This document shows, piece by piece, positions 7,116 through 15,955 of a stretch of 39,348 bases of DNA (position 1 is its first letter; every line of letters starts with the position of its first letter). The DNA is taken from assembly GCA_002401865.1 (NCBI GenBank), contig NVUK01000011.1, positions 1 to 39,348 of the forward strand. The letters run 5' to 3'. The stretch comes from Candidatus Aerophobota bacterium (GTDB lineage: Bacteria; Chlamydiota; Chlamydiia; Chlamydiales; Simkaniaceae). Position numbers and translations under genes: made by a program. A model generated the notes under the pieces. That model worked only from the letters and a program-made list of their open reading frames with translations, did no database searches and had not been told where the DNA came from.

Positions 7116-8522
7116 TTACGAGGATGAGTTGTTAGATGGTTTTTTTTTTGTGGGGGGAAGCAGTTTTTTGGGGCTCAGCTTACGCTTTGAGCTACCCCTT
7201 TCCGCTGATGCAGCTGCAGTTGCAGGTACAGGTAGGGGTTTCATAGGGCTTCCTGTAGGTCCTGATTCTCCTAGATCTTTTTTTATAAATTGGAGGAATT
7301 TATCCATGCAGAATATAGCTGTTTTTTGTGACTTTTTACCGAAAGAGGAGCGTTGTACCAGGCGTACAGATAAGTTTAATTTTACTATGGAGTTAAACAG
7401 TGTGATTAAAATATGCCCATGCCAACCAGTTTTTTGGCGGAAGTTTTTTTGTGTTATAAATGCTGTTAACTGTGTATTGAGCTCTCTTATTAAAAGCTTT
7501 ATGTTTTCCTCTTTTTGCTTTACTTGCTTGCTGGAGGTTGGGGCGTATTGATTCATGGTGAAGAGTTGCTGTACTTTGGCGCGTAGTGCAGAGCGCTCTT
7601 GAGGTTGCATTAGAACTGTTGGAGAATCCTGATCACCTTCAATCATAGGGTGGTGTAAAGAGAAATGCAGTGCCATGATGAACATTGTTCTTAGAGCATG
7701 AATGTCTCTAGCATGTCTATTTAGCCCTTTACCAAAGAATCCCGGCGTAACATTTACAATCCCTTCAGGGTCTTCTGGTAGATCAATGAGTTTAAGCGTG
7801 CTATAGGGGGTTGGTAAATGTTGTTTTTTGTTATTGTCAAAGACAAAATTGCTAGGCTTAATGTCACCATGTCTCCCTTTGTATAAACCTTGGGCATGTA
7901 ACAGAGAGTAATATTCGCGCACCCCTTTAACTAGGCCATAAAGGATTCTTGAATAGTTTTTATCAGCCCTATTATGGGGAGTAGTGTTGCTGATAGGGTT
8001 CTTAAAATATAGAGCATCATTTACACTGTTTCCTGCATAATGCGTGTTTTCGTTAGTGCATAGATCGCTGATAGTAATAAGTTGATATGAGCCGCCCTTG
8101 GTAGCTAACTTCACAACTTTTGCACCAGTACAATGGTTTGTTTTTTGCTCAGATATATTTAAAGAAAAAGTAGAAAAACCTTGAGGGCACGGGTGAGGGC
8201 TAGAAACAGCAACTGGCGAGACGGTGCCATCTGTTTTGGTGCGTGTTCCTGCATAAACCGTTTTAAATCCACCTTTGCCAACAATGCTCTTTGAGTACTG
8301 AACAATGGATCCGTCAGCAAGCTTTAAAGTGTCTTGTTTTACAAGAGTTGCCTCTTTAATTTGAGAGATATAGGGCAATGGCTTCTTAGAAGAAGAGAGC
8401 GTTGCTTTAGCAATCGCTTGTGCTGCAATATTTTCAACACTTTTATTAGTCTCAATATTCTCTTTGGCTTTTACTGGATGGACTTGGATTGGCGATGCTT
8501 TTACCGCTTGTAACGCGCTCAT
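7116..8522 (-). CDS. Kinase-like protein with WNK-type lysine placement, paralog 5 (first gene of operon)
   Basis: 468 aa. It has the clearest WNK resemblance of the family: glycine loop VGKGGFKTVYAG (81-92) compares with the WNK1 pattern GRGSFKTVYKG that I recall, where that lysine is the catalytic one. The beta3 segment is SPVAVSSP (102-109), lacking the VAIK lysine. HGDIKPSNF (218-226), KLIDLPED (244-251) and ARDIHALR (271-278) complete the catalytic set. The first 60 residues are variable and Ala/Lys-rich. The tail is ESGPTGSPMKPLP, an Ala-rich linker, SSKRKLSPKK, LPPTKKK, then Asn/Ser. A promoter with a 17-nt spacer lies at 8557-8585, about 35 nt upstream of the ATG. The gene follows priA on the same strand with a 114-nt gap. 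HGD-type catalytic loops also occur in other bacterial kinase families, so common ancestry with WNK is not implied. Confidence 0.82.
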   Translation of the reverse strand: MSALQAVKASPIQVHPVKAKENIETNKSVENIAAQAIAKATLSSSKKPLPYISQIKEATLVKQDTLKLADGSIVQYSKSIVGKGGFKTVYAGTRTKTDGTVSPVAVSSPHPCPQGFSTFSLNISEQKTNHCTGAKVVKLATKGGSYQLITISDLCTNENTHYAGNSVNDALYFKNPISNTTPHNRADKNYSRILYGLVKGVREYYSLLHAQGLYKGRHGDIKPSNFVFDNNKKQHLPTPYSTLKLIDLPEDPEGIVNVTPGFFGKGLNRHARDIHALRTMFIMALHFSLHHPMIEGDQDSPTVLMQPQERSALRAKVQQLFTMNQYAPTSSKQVKQKEENIKLLIRELNTQLTAFITQKNFRQKTGWHGHILITLFNSIVKLNLSVRLVQRSSFGKKSQKTAIFCMDKFLQFIKKDLGESGPTGSPMKPLPVPATAAASAERGSSKRKLSPKKLLPPTKKKPSNNSSS

Positions 8523-8556
8523 ATATCTCTTCTATACTAGGTTTAATGAGCTGTTA

Positions 8557-8585
8557 ACTATAAATACGCTAGTTAATATAATCAA
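8557..8585 (-). promoter_or_regulatory. Promoter of the four-gene kinase-like operon
   Basis: Minus strand TTGATT (8585-8580), 17-nt spacer, TATAGT (8562-8557). The predicted start of transcription is near 8550, leaving a leader of roughly 28 nt to the ATG at 8522. The match to the sigma70/sigma66 consensus is 4/6 and 5/6. It lies in the AT-rich gap between the priA stop (8637) and the first kinase-like gene. Confidence 0.55.
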
Positions 8586-8636
8586 TTGCATTAATTCTTT
8601 TAATTTTTAATTAAATTAAAATTAACTCTAGAGATT

Positions 8637-10904
8637 TTAAAAGAAAATAGTTTGAGGATCGTGATTGATAGTCACATGAAAACGAGAAGAAGTTTGAGCT
8701 GAGATAAAGGAGGCTAAGGCTTGAGGGAAAAAATCTTGAGGGGGGCGTTTAAGAATAATTTGGTAGCGAAAAGAGTCTTTGATTTTAGCATGGCCGCAAG
8801 GGCTTGGAGGAGATATGTGCATTGTTGAGGCGGCATGGGTTTTTAAATAGTGATGGATAGTATCCATCTGCTGTTGGACAAAATTTTCATTTTTACTTTT
8901 ACCTATAATTTTTGTGATTCTACAAAAAGGGGGGTAGAAAAAAGCTTTTCGCATGTCAATTTCCTCGTGGTAGAAAAGAGGATAGCTACCTGATTGAACG
9001 TGTTTTAAAACAGAATTGTCTTTGAGATAAGTTTGAATCATCACCTCGCCCAAAACCTCGCCCCTACCGGCACGGCCAGAGACTTGAGTGAGTAGAGAAA
9101 AGCATTTTTCAGCGGAGCGGAAATCGGGGATATTGAGAGCTCCGTCGGTATTCATGACACCGACCAGGGTTACTTTGGGAAAATGCAAACCTTTAGCAAC
9201 CATTTGTGTGCCGATTAAAACGTCGGCTTTACCGGATAGGAATTTTTGGTAAATGGTGGCGTGGCTCCCTTTTTGTTTGGTTGATTCTCCATCGAGTCTT
9301 AAAGAGCGGATGCCAGGGAAAAGGGCATGGAGGGTGCGTTCTACTTTTTCTGTACCTACGCCTTTGAAGAGTATAGGTTCCCGTTTGTTACAAGTGGGGC
9401 ACACTTTGGGAGTGGGGTGTATATGGTAGTCGCAGGTGTGGCATTTTAATGTGTCTAGGGCTTTATGGAAAGTGAGGGGGAGATCGCAACTGGGGCAATT
9501 GAAAGAGCTTTGACAATCTTGGCATAGCATACAGGTGTTATAGCCGCGTCTATTGAGAAATAAAATAATTTGTTCCCCTTTTTCAACGCGCGCAGTAATA
9601 GCTTTTTTTAAAGAGTTAGAAAAGAGGGTGTGGTTGCCATCAACGCGCTCTAAAGGAGAGCTTTGATCTATTAGGTGGATTTTAGGTAGAGGATTATTGT
9701 TAGCCCGTTTTTTTAGCTCATGCAGAGTATAGGTGCCATTTTGTGCATTGAAATAGGTTTCAAGGCTCGGGGTAGCACTTCCAAGTACGACCGTAGCATT
9801 TTCATATTTACTTCTAACGATGGCCATATCGCGTGCATGGTAGCAGGGCATTTCTTCTGTTTGTTTAAAAGCAGGCTCTTGTTCTTCATCAATGAGGATA
9901 AGGCCTAAATTTTTAATGGGAGAAAAAATAGCTGATCGTGCGCCAATGACAATTTGAATTTTGCCCTGCTGGATTTGGTGCCAGATATCATGCTTTTCTC
10001 CGCTAGAGAGCTTGTGGTGTAAAACACCAATTTTTTCATCAAAACGGGTTTTTACACGTTCAATAGTTTGCGATGTAAGCGCAATTTCTGGAACTAAAAA
10101 TAAAATACCCTTGTTCATCTGCCGCGCTTTTTTAATCAAACGGAGATACACTTCTGTTTTTCCACTTCCTGTAACGCCAAAAAGAAGGTGGGTACACGCT
10201 TTCTCTTTTTCCATATCTGTGGAAATAGCATCAAAGGCTTGTTGTTGCTCAGGAAGTAAGATTTTTTCTAAAGTTTTAAAAAAGGGAACGTCTTCTAGAG
10301 GAGATCGAAGAACTCTTTTTTGCTCCAGTTTTACAATACCCTCTTTTGCTAACGTTTTTAATGGGGAGGAGGAAACATTAGCAATTTTTAGTAAATCAGC
10401 AACAAAAAGACCCTTGGGGTTTTTTAATAAAAGATCAATCAGCGCAGCGCGGCTTCTCTTTTTTTCTCTAAACTTGTCTGCAAGTTGTGAAAGTTTAGAT
10501 AAAGAGAGGGCAGGTTTTGCAAAGAGTAGCATTTTTTCTTTATCAGGAGTGGTCACGCTTGTCGGTAGCATAGTTTTTAAAACTTTGGAAAGAGGTGTGG
10601 TATAGTAGGCGCTCATCCACTCGGCAAGTTTAAATAAATGGGGGCTTAAAAGAGGTTTTTCAAAGACAAGTTTTTCTATAGGACGCACACCCGGTGTATG
10701 TGTGGAGTTTTTTATTTTAACAACAGTGGCGGGATTTAGGGAATTTCTTACAGGTACTAAAACGCGCGATCCAACACTGATTTTTTGTGTAATAGTGGGC
10801 TTGACTCCATAATCAAGAGGCTTTTTAATGCCTTTGTCTAAAGTAACAGAAATGATGTAGGAAAAGCCTAATTCTTGCGCAGTTTTTGACATATCATTTC
10901 CCAT
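8637..10904 (-). CDS. priA: Primosomal protein N', PriA helicase
   Basis: PriA is the 3'-5' DNA helicase that recognises stalled forks and reloads the replisome. The protein is 755 aa, normal for the family. The N-terminal DNA-binding region is about residues 10-110. The helicase core has Walker A GVTGSGKT (243-250), DEEQ (339-342), GSATPSLE (375-382) and motif VI QVSGRAGRG (607-615). Between the helicase lobes are the zinc-binding cysteines at 458, 461, 464, 470, 473, 488, 491, 502 and 505. The ATG at 10904 overlaps the end of the upstream gene by 37 nt, implying translational coupling; Met5 (MSKTAQ, 10892) is an alternative start. The pairing with the upstream hypothetical gene also exists in Chlamydia (CT778/CT779, from memory). 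Confidence 0.97.
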   Translation of the reverse strand: MGNDMSKTAQELGFSYIISVTLDKGIKKPLDYGVKPTITQKISVGSRVLVPVRNSLNPATVVKIKNSTHTPGVRPIEKLVFEKPLLSPHLFKLAEWMSAYYTTPLSKVLKTMLPTSVTTPDKEKMLLFAKPALSLSKLSQLADKFREKKRSRAALIDLLLKNPKGLFVADLLKIANVSSSPLKTLAKEGIVKLEQKRVLRSPLEDVPFFKTLEKILLPEQQQAFDAISTDMEKEKACTHLLFGVTGSGKTEVYLRLIKKARQMNKGILFLVPEIALTSQTIERVKTRFDEKIGVLHHKLSSGEKHDIWHQIQQGKIQIVIGARSAIFSPIKNLGLILIDEEQEPAFKQTEEMPCYHARDMAIVRSKYENATVVLGSATPSLETYFNAQNGTYTLHELKKRANNNPLPKIHLIDQSSPLERVDGNHTLFSNSLKKAITARVEKGEQIILFLNRRGYNTCMLCQDCQSSFNCPSCDLPLTFHKALDTLKCHTCDYHIHPTPKVCPTCNKREPILFKGVGTEKVERTLHALFPGIRSLRLDGESTKQKGSHATIYQKFLSGKADVLIGTQMVAKGLHFPKVTLVGVMNTDGALNIPDFRSAEKCFSLLTQVSGRAGRGEVLGEVMIQTYLKDNSVLKHVQSGSYPLFYHEEIDMRKAFFYPPFCRITKIIGKSKNENFVQQQMDTIHHYLKTHAASTMHISPPSPCGHAKIKDSFRYQIILKRPPQDFFPQALASFISAQTSSRFHVTINHDPQTIFF

Positions 10905-11695
10905 AAAGAGCGTTTTAGTAAGGGGTCTTTTTGGTAGAGAGAGAGGTCTGGCAGCTCTAAAAGCGGGTGAGTGCCGAGCAGCGAGGCGCCGCTACTATCT
11001 GAGAGTAGTGGAGGCTGATTAGCGCTGAGTAAGCTGTCAGGGGCAAGAATTAATTGAATTTGCTCATTTTCTGTAAGGGTTTGCCACACATTGCCACTTT
11101 GTAAAGAGTTAATGTTTACCAAGGAAGAGGGTTTGAAGATAAGAGAAATAGCCCTGGCAATGTTTTCTAAAAAAGGTTTGTAGACTAAAAGAGAGTTGTC
11201 ATAGAGAAGAACAACTTCTGAGAGCTGCTTTCTATCTTGCCATCCAAAACGGATTGATTTTGCTTGCTGGTCTTCTTGCGGCTTTCTATGCAGCCTGTTG
11301 TGGGGAAAATTCCTTTGCATAAAAGTTAGAAAACTATCCGAAGATGAAAGCGTGGGAGGCTCGGTTTGAGGCATGAGTTTTATCGGGGAAGGAGAAACTG
11401 GCTGGGGAGCAGCAGCAGGTTGTATAGGCGCTGGTTTAACCGTTTCTTTTAAGATAGGTTGTGCTTCGGGTTTTGTTTTCGGTTTAGGCTCTACCTGAGG
11501 GGCAGGCGGAAGTGCTTTTTTTGCCGGAGTAGATACAGGAGCAGAGACAGGTGCAGAGACAGATACAGCCGCTTTTTTAGGAAATGTTTGAGGGATAGGC
11601 GAAACTGTTGGAGTTTTAGTAGTATTATTTTCTCCGCGCAAAAAGTTAAGTGTTTGATCGACTAGATCTATATAGCGTTGTTCTAAAGGGTTCAT
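10868..11695 (-). CDS. Conserved chlamydial hypothetical protein upstream of priA
   Basis: 275 aa from the ATG at 11695 (MNPLEQRY). The frame stays open 12 more codons to a TTG at 11731, but the ATG start is preferred. An N-terminal helix (1-25) is followed by a Pro/Ala/Lys-rich disordered linker (about 30-115) with APVS repeats, then a folded C-terminal half (about 120-275) without catalytic motifs I can name. There is no signal peptide or membrane helix. It lies between ftsY and priA, overlapping the priA start by 37 nt. Position suggests the counterpart of C. trachomatis CT779, a conserved protein of unknown function. Its coupling to priA could hint at a replication or repair role, but that is only inference. 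Confidence 0.8.
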   Translation of the reverse strand: MNPLEQRYIDLVDQTLNFLRGENNTTKTPTVSPIPQTFPKKAAVSVSAPVSAPVSTPAKKALPPAPQVEPKPKTKPEAQPILKETVKPAPIQPAAAPQPVSPSPIKLMPQTEPPTLSSSDSFLTFMQRNFPHNRLHRKPQEDQQAKSIRFGWQDRKQLSEVVLLYDNSLLVYKPFLENIARAISLIFKPSSLVNINSLQSGNVWQTLTENEQIQLILAPDSLLSANQPPLLSDSSGASLLGTHPLLELPDLSLYQKDPLLKRSLWEMICQKLRKN

Positions 11696-11740
11696 TATAT
11701 CTACTCTGATCGATCCTCTTTTTCTCGTCAATAATAGGTG

Positions 11741-12667
11741 TTAAATATCAAACAGAGCATCGACATAAGCTTTTTTATCAAAAGGGGCTAAATCGTCCAC
11801 AGCTTCACCAATACCTATAAAAGAGGTGGGGATTTTAAGGGAGTCGAAAATAGGAAGAATAACGCCCCCTTTAGCGCTGCCATCGAGCTTGGTTAAAATT
11901 AAGCTCGTGATAGGGGTGAACTGGTGAAAAGTAGTTACCTGAGCTATAGCATTTTGTCCCAAAGTAGCATCTAATATAAGTATAGTTTCATGGGGACTTC
12001 CGGGTATTTTTTTAGCGCATATTTTACGGATTTTTTCTAGTTCAAGCATAAGATCTGTTTTAGATTCTAATCTGCCAGCAGTGTCTACTAGAACAATATC
12101 TATATTTCTAGATAGCGCTGCAGATAGGCCATCGAAAACAACACTTGCAGGATCGCTACCCTGTGTAGAAGAGATACAATCAACTTTCAAGCGCTCGGCC
12201 CAGATAGATAATTGTTTACAGGCGCCGGCTCTAAAAGTGTCTCCAGCGACAAGCAGAACACTTTTTCCCTCAGATAGGTATTTTTTGGCTAGTTTGGCCA
12301 GAGTGGTAGTTTTTCCGCTTCCATTAATACCGACGACTAAAATAACTTTAGGCTTTGACTCGGTAGTGGAGGACGGGACTTCTTCAGAGTTTTCTAAAAT
12401 GGAGAGGCAAAAGCTTTTAATGGTATGGATACACTCTTTAGAAGAGGCTCCAGGGTTGGATTGGTTATAGCGGCGCATATGGCCGGTGCATTTTTCTATA
12501 AAAGCGCTTCCTAGATCTGCTTCATATAAAATTTGCTCTAGTTCATCTAAAAGGTTGTCGTCGAGAGGTTTTGAAAAAAGTTGATGAATTTTTTGTCCAA
12601 AAGCTGAGCGTGTTTTTTTAAAAGCATCTTTAATTTTACTAAATTTTTGAAACCAACTTTTTAGCAT
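11741..12667 (-). CDS. ftsY: Signal recognition particle receptor FtsY
   Basis: FtsY is the SRP receptor GTPase that docks ribosome-SRP complexes to the inner membrane. It has 308 aa: a short basic/amphipathic N-terminus, without the long acidic A domain of E. coli, a helical N domain (about 10-90), and a G domain with P-loop GINGSGKTTT (113-122), DTFRAGA (143-149), DTAGR (195-199) and TKLDGSAKGG (259-268). The near C-terminal GIGEAVDDLAPF is diagnostic of FtsY rather than Ffh, and the Met-rich M domain is absent. It starts the minus-strand ftsY-hypothetical-priA set and is divergent from sucC across 78 nt. Confidence 0.96.
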   Translation of the reverse strand: MLKSWFQKFSKIKDAFKKTRSAFGQKIHQLFSKPLDDNLLDELEQILYEADLGSAFIEKCTGHMRRYNQSNPGASSKECIHTIKSFCLSILENSEEVPSSTTESKPKVILVVGINGSGKTTTLAKLAKKYLSEGKSVLLVAGDTFRAGACKQLSIWAERLKVDCISSTQGSDPASVVFDGLSAALSRNIDIVLVDTAGRLESKTDLMLELEKIRKICAKKIPGSPHETILILDATLGQNAIAQVTTFHQFTPITSLILTKLDGSAKGGVILPIFDSLKIPTSFIGIGEAVDDLAPFDKKAYVDALFDI

Positions 12668-12745
12668 GGGGAACTCTTTTTCATTGAAGGAATGTCTTTT
12701 ATATCAGATAGAGGAATTAGAAGATATAATCTGGGACACGCGTAA

Positions 12746-13909
12746 ATGGATACACATGAATATCAAGCTAAAGTTATTTTAGAGAGATATGGGCTACCTA
12801 TTCCTCAATATGGCATAGCAAAAAATTTAGATGAGGCCAAAAAGGTTATCCAAGATCTTAATTTAAGTAGTGCCGTGGTAAAAATTCAAGTGCACGCTGG
12901 TGGAAGAGGAAAAGCTGGTGGGGTAAAATTTGCTAAAACCCCAGAAGAGATTCTTAGTTTCAGTGAAAAACTCATTGGGATGAAGATGGTAAATAACCAG
13001 ACAGGACCAGCGGGTATTGTTGCCAATTCTGTGTTGATTGCTGATCCCATAGATATAAAAAAAGAGTTTTATCTTGGAGCGATTATTGACCGAGAAAATG
13101 CTCAAGCGATGATTATTGCCTCTCCTGAGGGGGGAATGAATATTGAAGAAGTAGCGGAAAAATATCCTGAGAAAATATTAAAAATTCCCATTGGTCTCGA
13201 TGGAAGTTTGAAAAGTTATCATGTGATGCGTTTTGTAAAGTTTATGGGGTTTGAAAAAGAGGCGCGTAAACAAGGCGCGCATATTGTAAAAGCCTTAGCC
13301 AAAGCCTTTATTGAAACAGACGCTTCACTCTTAGAGATTAATCCCTTGGTGGAAGATGAGGAAGGAAAACTGCACGCTATTGATGCCAAACTCTCTGTAG
13401 ATGAAAATGCTCTTTTTAGACAAAAAGAAATAGCAAGTTTTTATGACGCTACGCAAATACCAAACAATGAAGTGGAAGCGGCACTCCACGATCTGGCCTA
13501 TATTGCTTTAGAGGGAGATATCGGGTGTATGGTTAATGGTGCGGGTTTGGCCATGGCAACGATGGATATTATTGAGCTTTATGGATCCAAGCCTGCTAAT
13601 TTTTTAGATGTCGGCGGCGGTGCGAATAAAGAAAAAGTGGCAGCGGGGTTTAAAATCATTTTATCTGATCCGAGTGTGAAGGCGATTTTTGTGAATATCT
13701 TTGGAGGCATTATGGACTGCCAAACGATAGCAGAGGGCGTTATAGCAGCGGCAAAAGATTTAAGTGTAAAGGTTCCTTTAATTGTTCGTTTAGAGGGGAA
13801 TAATGTGGAAAAAGGGAGAGAGACGTTGAAACAATCAGGTCTTGATATTATCGCTGCAGATTCTATGAATGATGGAGCAAAAAAAGCAGTGGCATCGGTA
13901 AAAAAATAG
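12746..13909 (+). CDS. sucC: Succinyl-CoA synthetase beta subunit
   Basis: This is the beta subunit of the TCA-cycle ligase that converts succinyl-CoA to succinate while making ATP (or GTP). The 387 aa match the family length. The N-terminus MDTHEYQAK aligns with the family's conserved first residues, which fixes the start. The ATP-grasp region includes VHAGGRGKAGGVK (about 50-62), with metal/nucleotide residues in LEINPLVED (about 197-205) and the C-terminal CoA-ligase domain NGAGLAMATMD and VNIFGGIMDC. There is no convincing Shine-Dalgarno sequence before the ATG. A TATAAT at 12725-12730 is only 15 nt upstream, so the transcript may be nearly leaderless. It is followed by sucD after 13 nt. 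Confidence 0.97.
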   Translation: MDTHEYQAKVILERYGLPIPQYGIAKNLDEAKKVIQDLNLSSAVVKIQVHAGGRGKAGGVKFAKTPEEILSFSEKLIGMKMVNNQTGPAGIVANSVLIADPIDIKKEFYLGAIIDRENAQAMIIASPEGGMNIEEVAEKYPEKILKIPIGLDGSLKSYHVMRFVKFMGFEKEARKQGAHIVKALAKAFIETDASLLEINPLVEDEEGKLHAIDAKLSVDENALFRQKEIASFYDATQIPNNEVEAALHDLAYIALEGDIGCMVNGAGLAMATMDIIELYGSKPANFLDVGGGANKEKVAAGFKIILSDPSVKAIFVNIFGGIMDCQTIAEGVIAAAKDLSVKVPLIVRLEGNNVEKGRETLKQSGLDIIAADSMNDGAKKAVASVKK

Positions 13910-13922
13910 TACACAAGGTTAA

Positions 13923-14798
13923 ATGATTATGGCGATATTAATAGATAAAAATACGCGTATTATCACTCAAGGGATTACAGGAACTTCAGGGAAATTTCAT
14001 ACAGAGCAATGTTTAGCTTATGGCTCAAAATTTATTGCTGGAGTAACTCCTGGAAAAGGAGGGATGGAAGTTTTAGGACTACCTATATTTGACTCTGTTG
14101 CTGAGGCAAAACTTAAATTAGATATAGATGCTTCCATGATTTTTGTGCCTCCACCGTTTGCTGCGGACGCTATTTTAGAGGCGGAAGATGCAGGTGTTGG
14201 TTTAATTGTATGTATCACAGAAGGGATTCCTATTAGGGATATGTTAGAAGTCTCTAAAGTGATGAAGCATTCGAAGTCCCGCCTTATTGGTCCTAACTGC
14301 CCCGGTATTATTACGCCAGAGGCGTGTAAGATAGGGATTATGCCTGGTTACATTCATAAGAAAGGGAAAATAGGGATTGTTTCAAAATCTGGAACTTTGA
14401 CATATGAAGCGGTATGGCAAACAACGCAAAATGGTTTGGGCCAATCTACCTGTGTAGGTATTGGAGGGGATCCTTTAAATGGTACTAACTTTATTGATGT
14501 TTTGAAACTGTTTGAAAAAGATCCTCAAACAGAGGGTATATTGTTAATTGGAGAGATTGGCGGCTCAGCTGAAGAAGAGGCGGCGCAATGGCTTAAAGAA
14601 AATAGCAGTAAACCCTTTGCTGCATTTGTTGCAGGACGCTCAGCTCCTCCAGGAAGACGTATGGGACACGCCGGCGCTATTATTTCAGGCTCTAGTGGTA
14701 CAGCTGTGAGTAAAATAGAAGCGTTGAAAAAAGCTGGAGGCGTAGTGGCTGATTCTCCTTCAACGATGGGCGAAGCGATGCTCAAAGCGATGCAATAG
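13923..14798 (+). CDS. sucD: Succinyl-CoA synthetase alpha subunit
   Basis: This alpha subunit binds CoA and carries the phosphohistidine intermediate. 291 aa. The Rossmann CoA-binding domain has the characteristic [13 protein letters not shown] (17-29) and GVTPGKGG (40-47). The catalytic histidine lies in GHAGAI (His249), with SGSSGTA just after it. The start may be ATG 13923 (MIMAIL) or 13929 (MAIL). It is co-transcribed with sucC and followed 12 nt later by the M50 protease gene. Confidence 0.97.
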   Translation: MIMAILIDKNTRIITQGITGTSGKFHTEQCLAYGSKFIAGVTPGKGGMEVLGLPIFDSVAEAKLKLDIDASMIFVPPPFAADAILEAEDAGVGLIVCITEGIPIRDMLEVSKVMKHSKSRLIGPNCPGIITPEACKIGIMPGYIHKKGKIGIVSKSGTLTYEAVWQTTQNGLGQSTCVGIGGDPLNGTNFIDVLKLFEKDPQTEGILLIGEIGGSAEEEAAQWLKENSSKPFAAFVAGRSAPPGRRMGHAGAIISGSSGTAVSKIEALKKAGGVVADSPSTMGEAMLKAMQ

Positions 14799-14810
14799 GA
14801 AATAAAAAAA

Positions 14811-15953
14811 ATGCGATCAAAAATTCCTATTTCGATAGCTCCTCTTTACTGGGTAACTTCTGCAGTGATTGCTTACTTAGGATCAAAAGAAGCTCCCCAT
14901 ATGTTAACTGCCATGATCTCTTGGATGATAGTAATTTTTATCTCTATCTTGGTGCATGAACTGGGCCATGCGTTAAGTGCTAAAATGTTTGGGCAAGCCC
15001 CTGTGATTAAACTCATCGCTTTTGGTGGCCTCACTATTCCAGGGCCTAAAAAGATTAAAAAGTGGCAAGAGTTTACCGTTATATTTTGCGGTCCACTTTT
15101 TGGATTTCTCCTATTTTTACTGGCCGCCTATATCACGACATTTAATTTTTTTGCTAAAGGGAGCTTTTTTGCCTATATGCTCGATGTATTTGTATGGGTA
15201 AATCTCTTTTGGACCGTGGTTAATCTTCTGCCTATTATTCCTCTTGATGGAGGGCAATTGGTACGCGTTGTGCTTCAAGGCTTGTTCAAAAAACATGGTG
15301 AGAGAATAGCACTAGTTTTAAGTGTTTTTTTTGGCTCAGCTGTAAGTGTATTTGCTTTTAGCTACTTTAGTATTTTTGTGGGTATCGTAGTGCTTCTTTT
15401 TGTGTTTCAAAACATTGCGCACCTTAGGCAAATAGCGTTTAAATCGGTAAGCGATGAGAACGAAGAAGTGACTTTTTTATACCGTGAGGGGCAAGAGAAA
15501 TTTGCAAATGGGGATCAAGAGGGTGCTAAAGCTACATTTATAAAAGTGCGTGAAGTGGCATGTTCGGGTATTATATACTCTCTAGCTACGCAGGTTTTGG
15601 CAAAAATGGCTTTTGAAGCGCAAAATTATCCAGAAGCTTTTAATTATTTAAACCCTTTGTATAAGCAATTACGAGGGGAAAATATCAAAATATTGCATGA
15701 GGCAGCTTTTCGGTGCAAACATTTGGATACGGTTAAAAAAATGGCGCGCGAGTGTTATAAACTTTTCCCTACAAGTAGCGTTGCTCTTATCAACGCTAAA
15801 GCTTATGCGGCAGGCAGTGAAGTGAGACATGCTATAGGGTGGCTGAAAGCTGCTTTAGATCAGGGACTCAGCGATTCAGAGAACGAGCTGAAGAGTAGCT
15901 ATTTTGATAGTATAAGAGATGAGTCTGCGTTTAAAAAGCTTACTCGGCCTTAA
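14811..15953 (+). CDS. M50-family membrane metalloprotease with TPR-like C-terminus
   Basis: 380 aa. This looks like a site-2-protease-type intramembrane zinc peptidase. Several hydrophobic segments lie between residues 10 and 205, with zinc motif HELGH (49-53) in the membrane segment at about 38-58 and the third metal ligand region PLDGG (144-148, the family's NPDG-like motif). Residues about 215-380 are soluble and helical, with repeats of the kind YREGQEKFANGDQEGA and FEAQNYPEAFNYL that resemble TPRs. No PDZ domain is present, unlike RseP. A Shine-Dalgarno AGGAAA precedes the ATG, and the gene follows sucD by 12 nt, so it is probably in that operon. Substrate unknown. Its stop is 2 nt from the convergent gene. 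Confidence 0.85.
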   Translation: MRSKIPISIAPLYWVTSAVIAYLGSKEAPHMLTAMISWMIVIFISILVHELGHALSAKMFGQAPVIKLIAFGGLTIPGPKKIKKWQEFTVIFCGPLFGFLLFLLAAYITTFNFFAKGSFFAYMLDVFVWVNLFWTVVNLLPIIPLDGGQLVRVVLQGLFKKHGERIALVLSVFFGSAVSVFAFSYFSIFVGIVVLLFVFQNIAHLRQIAFKSVSDENEEVTFLYREGQEKFANGDQEGAKATFIKVREVACSGIIYSLATQVLAKMAFEAQNYPEAFNYLNPLYKQLRGENIKILHEAAFRCKHLDTVKKMARECYKLFPTSSVALINAKAYAAGSEVRHAIGWLKAALDQGLSDSENELKSSYFDSIRDESAFKKLTRP

Positions 15954-15955
15954 TC

